Origin: Limnanthes douglasii subsp. nivea
Taxonomy: Eukaryota; Streptophyta; Magnoliopsida; Brassicales; Limnanthaceae
Direction of reading: 5' to 3'
DNA: 64,000 nt
NCBI GenBank assembly: GCA_036936605.1
Contig: JAUPFV010000002.1
Coordinates: 319,440,893 to 319,504,892, forward strand
The notes beneath the pieces were generated by a model that saw only the letters and a program-made list of their open reading frames with translations, was not told the DNA's origin and searched no databases. The translations under genes were made by a program, and so were the position numbers. This document shows, one piece after another, positions 11,001-20,918 of this stretch (the stretch's first letter is position 1; each line of letters opens with the position of its first letter).

Positions 11001-14000
11001 TTTAGAGGGGGGATAAGAAGATGCTTGCTTGTCAGATCCGTCCATGGTATTTATGGGTGGCAAATTGCTATCAGTTTCTTTATAAAGCCAGTGAGCTGCA
11101 AGTCCATGTTCTGCATATTCATGCATCTTCTGCAAAAGTTAAGAGTTTTGTAGCCAACCGTTAGCTTACCAGGGGATTTAATTCTTCATTTTAACACCCT
11201 GCCTGTTTGGGCGTTAACATTCCTTCAAAGTGATAGGACTGAATATGTCACCTTAAAGAACTGCGACGTCATACAAAGAAGAGTGAATTTACCTGAGTTC
11301 TTATTTGGACTTCCAAAGGGGAGCAGTCATGACCTTGTACTGCAGTGTGCAGGGACTGCAATTATTAAAGGAAGGATCTTCAGCTATAAAAGCTGTAGCA
11401 ATTATCTCCATCGACCAGGATTACGAAAATTATATAATAATATGTCAACTCTATTAACCCAAACATATATCAAGCTAGACCAAATACATAACGCTATGAA
11501 ACATCTGTCTTCACATGGCGCTTGGTCAAAATGTTAATAGTTATGCTCAGCTGGCCTTGATAGCCATCAACCACACAATCCACAGACCTCATACACCAAG
11601 AAAACTTTTATGATCACTTGAGATCACATGGTATTGAAAAAAAAAGGTACAGATAAATTAAAACCTTGCCAAATTCTAATTCTCTGAAAAGGGTTCTACA
11701 CACCACACAGTCAGGAATAAATCCCAACTTGTGAGCCGCCCTTTGAGGACATCAGTAAAACAGGACAGAGGGCCTCTACGCGAAGGGTAGAAACATTTCT
11801 AATCATAAAAATCAAAAGAGAAACAGTATACAGACAGAGTTCAATAATGAAGAGTCGAAAGGCAGCCTGAGGACCTAGAAGAAGCTGATAATAAAATGTG
11901 TTGCTTCTCCGATAGATATGAACATACACAAATGCTTACTTGATGAGAAACATATAATGTTACTTAGATGGCAAAAATCCTAACTTGAGATTACATAGGT
12001 CAACATACATCGAGGTATTGAGAAATCTCCTGCTTTCCTTAAACTACTTGGTCAGCAACCTTATACATCTATTTCATCGTTTCTGCATGTCAGCCATTTA
12101 ATAACTGTATGTGATTCATCCAAGAATCAATGTCTTACCTCTTAATCTTTGAGCAAAAGATCCAGAAAATAAAAAGAAAAACCAAAGGGATATTGTACAG
12201 AAAAGAAAAGGTAATGAAGGATATTGTGCATTGACCTTAAAAAAAATGAGAGTGAGACATGTGATTCAGATATACAAAAACTAGGGTACGATTAAACATA
12301 TACCCCAACGACAGTAAAGTAACCAATAAAGAGGAGAAAAAAAAACCTGATAACCACTAGGCTTTGGATTAATATGTAATTCAGATATACAAAAACTAGG
12401 GTACAATTAAACATATAACCCAACGACAGCAAAGTAACCAAAACATATCGTCCTAAAATAAACAATAAAGAGGAGAAAAGAAACCTGATAACCACTAGGC
12501 TTTGGATTAACAATGTAGTCATCAAATTCACCATCAATGGGGGTCCAAAACCTGCACAGACGTTCATTCTCTAAATTATTTTTTTATCGCGGATAAGATG
12601 TAGCCAGAATCGTCTAAGGGAAAGACTTTCCCCATATCTTAATACATGTAAAAAAACACCAATAACTATGTATACTAGACATAATTAAGAATATAACAGT
12701 TGTGTATAGCTTGTCCTTACCTATGCACAATGTCAAGTAAACTATAGCAACACTGAATTGCAGGTCCATGTAGAGTGCCATTCTTGTCTCCAACAACCAC
12801 CCTCAAAGCTCGGGCATCATATATTTTGTTGATTCCTACATCTTTTCGTTTCATCTGTACCAATCAATGCACCAAATTTATATTGACGATAGATTTAGTT
12901 AAGGTCAACTTTTTTAATACGAAATGGAACTTAATTAGACTCTTCAGCATTAGAGGACAGAGTATCCACCTCCAAATCAGTAAGCCTAAAGTAAGTAACT
13001 TACCTTGCTGTAGATGCTATATAAGCTTTTTAGTCGGCTAGATAAGGTAACTTCCATTCCAGGAATGTAACTGTACAAAGTGAGAAGAGATTCAGACTAG
13101 TATATCAGTTTCATCTTGTAGACAACTTTTTCTAAAAACACCTTAGTGCTGCAAAACATTATTCTGGATTAAAAAAAAACATACGAAGTTGTTATAACTA
13201 ATTCACGCTCAAGCGCCTCCTCACAAGCTACAAGAGACGCTAAAGCAATTCTAGCATCCTGAATAACTTTGGGTTTTGTTCGGCTTTTTGAGCTTTCCCC
13301 GAAATTCTCAAGGAATTTTGTTCTTTTTCTTCTATCTAACAAGACATCGAAAGGCATGACGGCCTCAAGAATCTCCTGCAATAGAAGTTACTTGGACGTC
13401 AAGTTACATTTTCAATACAAGGACGATATTCACATATTCGTTTTGTTTGCTCAGTTACATTATAGTTGCTTACATATTTGAAAAAAATGGAGTACAAAAA
13501 TAGGAAGCTTATTCAAAAAAGGTCTTTTGATTCAAACCCTTGTTGGGTAGTATTTACTATTTACTACACTTCCAACCTCCTAGTCCCTATGCAGTCATCA
13601 AAGTTTGGTTACATCATTAGAAACTAAGTTTGGAAAAAACAGTTACTAATTAGTAGCTAGAAATTCATTCAAGTGAGTTTCTTTTACTATTTTACATGCA
13701 CCTTTGCGCGACAAACGTATGTCCATAAAAACTAATATGAGAAGAGAAATCTTAAAAAAACTAAAAAGACAAGGGATAAATCTTCAGAGTACTCCAACCT
13801 TTGGAAAATGGATGATAATTGCCAGAAAGAATGAAAAAATAAAAATAGACAAATTCTAGTGGCTGTGGAGTACAAGAAAAAATGGTTTTACCAAGCATTC
13901 ACCAGAAACTTAAGCATATAGAAAGCAATCAAATTTCTTCTCTAGTATACTTACCTTCATGCTGGTATCATCTTCATGTACTTCCTTAGGTCCGTCATGA

Positions 14001-17000
14001 ATAGGATTGATATCTTTGCCATCAATTGGCAGCAAGCTAGCTTTGGCAGATACTCTTCGTGGATGTGCTGGTCTATTTAGTGGATTCCACATCAATGCCA
14101 GATCGGCACGCATTTTCTGGAAAACTTGAGGCTGCATACAAATACAACTCAGGTTCACAGCTCCACTTATGAAACTGAAATCTCTTTAAAAAAATATGAG
14201 TGAGTATAATTCCAATTTAGGATCAAAACAACGTTGAACCTTTCATAGGCAGATGCACATTACAAGTATTGGTCAGTTATGCTAGATTTCAAAATTTTGT
14301 CTCCTGTCGTACATAAAACATGCATACCTAACTGTAATTTATGATGATTTGATGCCAACTTCTTTTATCTATCAATTTTTATACACATTAGAATAGTCTT
14401 TTTAAACTGTATTATTCATGCACTAAGGAGGGCAGTACCTAGAGGCTCGAGCTCGGCTGGAACATAAAAAGAAGGGTCAAGATCTGAGTTTACAATTTTA
14501 TATTAGTGCTCGGCTCGAGAAACAATAAACTACTGATTAATTGCTCTAAATAGCTTTGAACTTTATTTTTAAAACAAAAAACATTATATATCCACAAAAT
14601 TAATTACTCTAAATAGTTTTTATAGATATAAAATAATGTTTATATAACTTTAATTAATGTATTCCCGAGCGGCTCGCGAGTTTGAATTTCAGGCTTGACC
14701 TCGACCCGAAATGAAATTCAAAGTCTCAAGGTATGAAACAGGCTCAAAGCTCAATTCGAGCTAAATTTTTGAGCTAAAGAGAGCAGCGTGTTCGTTGGCT
14801 GGTCTTGGTACTAAAATCTCCAAATTAGGAATATTCTACATGATCCACAAAACTCTCCAATTATTTCAACCACATTGTATTACTAAAGTATAATGTTTAG
14901 TTTGTCGAGTACCAAAACAGGTTCCCATTAGTTAGGCCATAATGCTTATCATCATACAAAATTGAGTGGAACTTTTGTTGACTGGATAGTAACTATCAAT
15001 TGGTCAAGACAAAATGATTAAGCTTTATGCAAGGTCAGTCTCGAACTATTTTAAGAATAAGAGAAGAAGATCAATTTCAAAGACCTGAAGAACAGCAAAG
15101 CATAGATCTTCAAGTTCAGCTTTCAATGCCCACAGGCCCAATCTTGAAGCAAGTGAGCACCAAATAAATAAGGTTTCCTGCGCCACAGCCTGAGCTTTTA
15201 ACATGGGCAGAGCATAACTGCATCACATAAAGATACAAAAAATACTTCATTACTGCATATTTCAGACCTTTATGATATAGCTGTAGAACTTAACAAATTA
15301 AAGAATCGTGTGCTGATATTAATAAATTATTCCTCCACCAGGAGGTTGAACTGTTACGTATATCTGTATATGCATTGCATAAAGGGTTAATATACAGTAG
15401 TTTTGTAAGGGTTGGTTACAAATCCCTATAGAAAACCAATTCGAATGAAGTTAGAGGAAGTACATGGTTCTCATGTTGTGAAGACGATCAGCAAGCTTGA
15501 TGAGCACCACTCTTGGATCGTTAACCATGCCTAAGAGCATCCCTCGTAGCTTGTTTGCCTAGAAAGGTAAAACCATTTAAATGTGAAAAATAGAAATATG
15601 CAGCAGCTATGTAGTAGTCGGCTGAGAAGAGAAAATGTGTGAACTTCCGTAGTTCCAGTTACATCTCTTTTCCACTTTGGTGTAGAAATAATGGTAAAAT
15701 TGTGAGCTAGCCAGACACTGGTATCCTGTCGATATCTATCTATTTACTAAACCAATGCCTTCAAGTATTATGATGCATCATCATTATACATCTATCTGGC
15801 ACTATAGGTGATCCTCTATACTTGTAGACAGCTATATATTTCAAATTCAGTTACAATTTTTAAAACTTAACGGTACAACTTTTTGTGCTGAGATAAACTA
15901 TATTACCTCTTCATGGCCAAGAGCACCTTCGTTCACATTTACCCTCCGATGTCTCCTTAGCAACTGTAAAACCAAACATCATTGTGTTCTATGAATGTAA
16001 ACCAATAATCATTAATGTATCAGTCGAATCAGTACTAAGAAAACAAATAGGAACTATATTATTTTTCTAAGTGATACTAGAGCATGCTTAAACGAATAAT
16101 CTGTGAGCCTGTAAATCAAGTTGGTACATGAAAGCAAAACAGTTAAAACTGAATATGCTTCATTAAAACTATAACATTTTACATATTCAGATGGTAAGCT
16201 TCATGAAAATGAATATGCTTTCTTCTCATCTTCAATCTTAAATATTATGTTTTCCTGTTAAGCAAAACAATTGATTAACTGTGCTTACTTAACATCAATT
16301 AAAACTGTACAAAAGGTTTGGGTAAAAAAGAAGAACCAAATCCATTTCGTTATTTCGGTCACCCAAATCAGCAGTCAGGGACCCTTACTCTAACTCCCGA
16401 ACCAAACACAAACAAACAAGATAAATTTTAAAAAATTGGAAACCACCACTTCTACGTAGCAAAAAAGAACTCTTCACAAATCGTAGTCTTCCCTCTTTGT
16501 TCTAGTCCAAACAAGAATTATGATAATCTCCTTCCTAATCAAGAAGTTCATCTTTACACTCAATCTTTTAGGCTGGCACCCCAAGTTACCTGATTTATAT
16601 AACTCAGCCTAGAAACACCCGCTACCAATTTTGACACATCTTCACCAAATTCTTCTTCTATGCTTTGCAGACTTTCGGAAGTATCATCAATCACGTCATG
16701 GAGAACCCCAGCCACAACTGTTTCAACAGCCTACAGCAGACCACTGAATCTATCAACAAAATCATGCATAAGTACATACTCCCCAAGACAAACGACTTTT
16801 GAAACCTAAAAGTACAGGGCTTGAAAGTAAGCTTAAATGTACTGGCTTATGTTTGATCAGGTCATCATTACTTCAATGTGATTTATTTGTTCAACTGGCG
16901 ATCATAATCATAGAACAGTAAATGTCATATTTCTTCTTTGTTGAAAACAATATATCGAAGAGAACACAATGTACATAACACCAGAAAGCCTACATTTTAA

Positions 17001-18071
17001 GAATAAGATAACAGCTCTAACTCTTTTGCCGCTCAATACTCATGGTGATATATAGTTTAAGAGTATCATGCAAACAGAGCAACAAATAACAAAAGGCAAA
17101 GCGAGTAGAAGATGAAGATCTATTGATAAGAATATGTACTCTTTTCCCGCTCGATGGAACCAGCAAAGCTAGGACTCTTGCTGTGTGAATACAGTGAGTT
17201 AAGTATGGCTCGCCTGTTTTCCGGAACTGGCCATGGTGAGCCTTTTTAGCGAATGCGATAGCCTTCTGCACCTGCCTTCACAAATTACATGTTTTAATGG
17301 CAGTAAAAGACGATACACAGATCACATAGCAAGTAGAGATGGTAAACCTCTAAATCTTTGAATATAGTACACCCTGTTAAATCTACTCCATCAATGATAA
17401 AGAAACCTGCAGCACATCCATAATTTGCTGTGAACATATAATTATAAGACATTATTAACAATTGCTAGCTCATATAGATAATCACAATAGCAAAGACTCA
17501 AAACACTGAAATGATTTATTTCATTCTTTAGCTCAAGATCATTAAGGAAAGATGGTAGAAATAACTTCTACTATTATAAATTTCATTGGGATAGTCAGTC
17601 TCAAATAATTCCCTAACTCGAAGAATTACCAGTAGAACCTTACATCGCCTACACAATACAGATAATTTTGGTTCCAGAAAAATGAAACAAAGAAGAAATT
17701 GAAGAGAAACCTGGCTGTTCTTGGATTTTAGGCCAGAGGAAATCAATTTTGGTGGAGAGACAAGCACCGGATGCGATAGCCATGGCACTGATAGCGACTT
17801 GCGTGATCGTCGAAGTGACGGCGCCATGGAGTGCAGTGGATCCGGAAGAGGCAGAAGCAGCTGCAGCGATCACGTTGCCGGAGGATAAGAGCGATCCGAT
17901 GGTCGAGGAGGAGGATACGGCGGCGGCGAAATTAGGAATGATTTGGTCGAGTAGAGGGAGGTAGTTAGCTGAGGGGTAACGGAAGTGGAAACGAAGGTAG
18001 AGAGGAGAGGTCCTGTGTGCTGCAGTTGCAAACATGGTGGAAGAGCAGTACATCGGGTTGCATGAGGGCAT
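8091..18071 (-). CDS. RSH: RelA/SpoT homologue (RSH): (p)ppGpp synthetase/hydrolase, predicted plastid
   Basis: Eighteen coding exons join in phase to 876 residues: 18071-17711, 17406-17348, 17271-17140, 16730-16590, 15963-15907, 15558-15464, 15217-15085, 14131-13955, 13375-13185, 13070-13004, 12854-12721, 12551-12485, 11355-11293, 11129-10882, 10740-10611, 9881-9789, 9339-9154, 8387-8091. All introns are GT-AG. Residues 1 to about 60 are Ser/Ala-rich with few acids, as in a transit peptide. The HD hydrolase domain keeps H166/H169 (YLTHCIH), H195-D196 (LHDVIDDT) and D274 (KLADRLHN). The synthetase domain keeps KMKRKD (472-476), YDARALR, GYQSLHT and the catalytic-type Glu553 (EVQIRT). A TGS domain ends the protein (about 815-876). 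Both activities look possible. The protein would make and degrade (p)ppGpp, the alarmone acting on plastid transcription and translation. Subclass naming (RSH1 or other) was not settled; I see no ACT or EF-hand domain. Confidence 0.93.
12264..12510 (-). repeat. Tandem duplication carrying part of RSH exon 12
   Basis: 12264-12372 and 12379-12510 are near-copies, starting ATTCAGATATACAAAAACTAGGGTA and ending CTAGGCTTTGGATTAA on the plus strand. The right-hand copy holds the 3' part of the true exon 12 (12485-12551) with its splice donor. The left-hand copy lies in the following intron and repeats the last 26 or so bases of the exon and the donor (CAG|GT) but has no acceptor. The copies differ by a 20-base gap and a few substitutions. 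Confidence 0.85.
14435..14790. repeat. Possible MITE or other repeat inside RSH intron 7
   Basis: The largest RSH introns include 14132-15084. Inside it a stretch is bounded by GGCTCGAGCTCGGCT on one side and AGCTCAATTCGAGCTAAATTT on the other, with further GCTCGGCTCGAGA and GAGCGGCTCGCGAG motifs between. These GC-rich, self-complementary words contrast with the AT-rich intron. No target duplication was found, so the edges are uncertain. Confidence 0.35.
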
Positions 18072-18475
18072 TTCTTCTCCGCTTCACTGTTCCGTTAAGG
18101 AAACATATGAGCCAGAGAGAAATGGTGTGTGTGGCAGAGACTGTAGAGAGAGAATTTTGATGATTGGATTTTTAACTTTTTGCATTTGCATTTGCATTTG
18201 CTACAGTTAGCTTGGCTATCGTTAAAACCGCTATAACAGTATAAATATTTGTTTCTGTATTTGGATATAATTTTTTTTTACTATAAATAATAATTAAATA
18301 AGAAAAAAGAAATGAAAATAAATTTTATATTCTTTTATTTTTTAAAATTATAAAGATGGTGAGAAACTTAGTATTTCATGTCTACGACCAACAGGTTTTT
18401 AAAGTAAAAAGTTATATATTGGGTCAAGATTTTAATTTTAAATTATTTAAATAAATAAAAAAAAGCTAACTGATT
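18072..18475 (-). promoter_or_regulatory. RSH upstream region
   Basis: This is the 5' flank of the RSH gene. The first 120 bases upstream of the ATG hold a pyrimidine-rich CTCTCTCTACAG stretch on the minus strand, typical of plant 5' leaders, and three tandem GCAAAT words. No convincing TATA box is visible, and beyond about 18240 the DNA is plain AT-rich. It ends at the LINE fragment's target site. Confidence 0.35.
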
Positions 18476-18514
18476 TCCAAAATTATCGTAGATTTACAAA
18501 TTGAAATGCGATAA

Positions 18515-19469
18515 TCCAAAATTATCGTAGTTCTGATAATGCTTCTTTGCTTATTCATTCAAACTATAACAATGCTCTAAATGTTAATAAAAAGAATAAC
18601 TTTAAATTCTTTAATGCCTGGATTAATGAAGATAGTTTTTTAAGTACTGTTAGACAGAATTGGGGTTTGAACCGCAATGGAAATCCTAGCCAGGTCTTCT
18701 GGTATAAGTTAAGGAGGCTCAAATGTTGCATCGAGAAGTGGAATGTCAAGACTTTTGGCAACATATTCAACAAAGTCAAGGAGACTGCTGATGTTGTTAA
18801 GAACATGGAAACGAGACACTTGGAAAACAATATGACTTCTAAAGTTGATCTTTCTAGAGCCAATAGCATGTATATCAAAGCTCTTAGAAATGAAGAAAGC
18901 TACTGGCTCCAGAAGTGCTATAATAGCTAGATTAAAAATGGAGATGGAAATACCAAGCTCTACCATGCTTTTGTAAAGAAGAAAAGAAGTCGTAATACTA
19001 TTAAAAGCATCAAGGATGATGGAGTCTGGTTGCACAAATCCAAATGACATTGCCAAATCTGTTGAAACTTTCTTTAAAAATGTTTTAGCTTCTAAGTCTT
19101 ACACTAACATGGATGAGGAAGTTCTTTTAATGCAGGATAACATTTTCAGCAACATTCCTAATCTGGTTTCGAATGGTGACAATGATTCCATGCTCAGGCA
19201 AACAAACAATGATGAAACTTGGAAGGTTATCAACAATATGAACAATGATAGTGTTGCTGGGCTTGACGGGTTCAACATTTATTTCTTTAAATCTTGTTGG
19301 ACTATTATATGTGATGACCTTTGTAAGGCTATAAACTATTTCCTTGAAGGCAATTCTTTCCTTGATGGTGTTTATGCTACTGGAATTTGCTTGATCCCTA
19401 AATGTCCTAATCCTACTACTTGGAACAGTTTTAGACCCATTAGCCTTTGTTCAATGTTTAACTAAAAAA
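18515..19469 (+). mobile_element. LINE ORF2 fragment, truncated at both ends
   Basis: The fragment is flanked by a 19-bp duplication, ACAAATTGAAATGCGATAA, at 18496-18514 and 19470-19488. It encodes part of an L1-type ORF2: the end of the endonuclease (SDNASLLIHS, the SDH motif), a linker, and the start of the RT (SVAGLDGFN, LIPKCPNPTTWNSFRPISLCS), with a TAG at 18928-18930 and a frameshift near 19040. The protein resembles the LINE at 39342-46669, so both come from one broad family. It ends in an A7 run right before the target duplication, in the middle of RT. Bases 18515-18530 copy the 16 bases at 18476-18491, a filler at the 5' junction. Confidence 0.88.
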
Positions 19470-19488
19470 ACAAATTGAAATGCGATAA

Positions 19489-20515
19489 ATATAAAATTTG
19501 ATATTTTTCAATCTATAAGGTATATATTTCAAAAATCTAAACAAAAAACTTAATTTTTTTAACAATCGCACATTCATCAAACCCAAAAATTAAAAAAATC
19601 ACTAATCTTGAATTTAACAAACATTTATCCTAGAACTTAACTATAACATATATACTATAAAAAATACTACACAACGTAAACCTAAAAAAAATTATGAAAA
19701 TGTATTCTCTTGATTTTGAACAATCTGAACCCATCTTGTAGAGATTAAAAGTTTTTTTTGATGTCGACGAATAAGATCGACATTAGAAACCAACAACGGG
19801 TCTTGATGTCGACGAATTAAGTAACGCTTTTTTAATGTCAGACAAGTTTGACATTAGAAATTTTTTCTAAGTCCACGAGTTGAGTCAACACTAACTAATC
19901 ATAATGACTTTTAATGTGGACGTTAAGAGTATATAGAATATATGTTGTATAAGGTAGTCCTGAAGCAATATATAGCAATTTATCTTAACAAAAAGGTTAC
20001 GAAATCCTCAGACAATACGTATTAGATATGATTTTTAAAAATTCAATTACTTTATTGCTTTAATCTTTTGATGAAAGTTCTTTCGTAAAGTTCGATACAA
20101 ACAACTAAAAATCAAACTTCTTTGACAATTATAGATAAACGTAAAACTCTTATAAATAGTTATGTCCATTCCTAAAACCAGTCTAAAGAGTTACGTTCGA
20201 ATAAGAAAGATATTTTCAAAAATCTGAAAAAGTATATTTTCACGTGTTGCGACAATACTCAAAGACGTGGTGGCAAGCCACCGGTGAATGAATGTTGGCT
20301 TGAACCGTTTTAATTTTTGTCGTGGTAAACCCATGTTGCCGCATAAATATTTTCTAGTTGGTGTGAAAACAAGTTTGAATCTATTTGTAAAAGGCCAGTT
20401 ATCTCGTGTTATTGCAGCAAGCTAGATTATTATTGTGGCAAAGACCGCTAACTTAAAGTGTTATCACGACAAACAAATGCTTTGTTGCGACAAAGAATCG
20501 TAATCTCAGATTATT
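19489..20515. other. Repeat-rich flank, probable inner part of a CACTA element
   Basis: No coding frame is seen. From about 19755 to 19930 variants of TTGATGTCGACGAAT and GACATTAGAAA recur. From about 20240 to 20515 a different word set recurs: GTTGCGACAA, GTGGCAAGCCAC, GTCGTGGTAAA, GTTGCCGCATA and ATCACGACAAA. Such short, partly inverted GC-containing words are typical of subterminal regions of CACTA transposons. The left boundary of the element was not found. Confidence 0.4.
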
Positions 20516-20520
20516 GGGTT

Positions 20521-20848
20521 TGATGAGGGCGGAATTCGCCGATCCAAGCGATAGGGGTAAAAACGCAATAAATAGTAGTTGATGGGATTAATCGCGTATT
20601 TAAAGTCCTTCGAGGACCAATTTACAACAATGTAATAGTAAAGGGGCCTCATTGGTATGTAATGAACGGCCCACTAATAGATTAAATGGGTCCGCCTTAT
20701 TTTAGTATAAAAGGGTGACCCACTTGCCTAAAAAGGGTATTGAATATTACTTTTCTCAGTTTCCACTTTATCTCTCTACACTTTCTCTCTCTAGTCACAT
20801 CAGGTCCCAGATCCCAAATATATTCTTTTGACAATTATTCACTCATCA
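20521..20848 (+). repeat. 5' LTR of the young Tat element
   Basis: 328 bp, starting TGATGAGGGCGG and ending CACTCATCA. It holds a TATA box (TATAAAAGG, 20706-20714), the likely promoter of the genomic RNA. It differs from the 3' LTR only at 20595 (C here, G at 31350). Confidence 0.97.
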
Positions 20849-20868
20849 TTGGCGCCGTCTGTGGGAAC
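20849..20868 (+). other. Primer-binding site of the Tat element
   Basis: TTGGCGCCGTCTGTGGGAAC follows the LTR directly. TGGCGCCGT matches the 3' end of plant tRNA-Asp including CCA; beyond these nine bases the match weakens, so the exact primer tRNA is not certain. Confidence 0.75.
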
Positions 20869-20918
20869 AGTGATACCGAAAAGGAATCTAAAGTTCTTTG
20901 AAAATCACATTTTACGGG

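Noticed and set aside
19597..19610. CACTAATCTTG as the second end of the CACTA element
   Set aside because: Agrees with CACTACAAAAAAT only in the first five bases, and the 3-bp flanks do not match.
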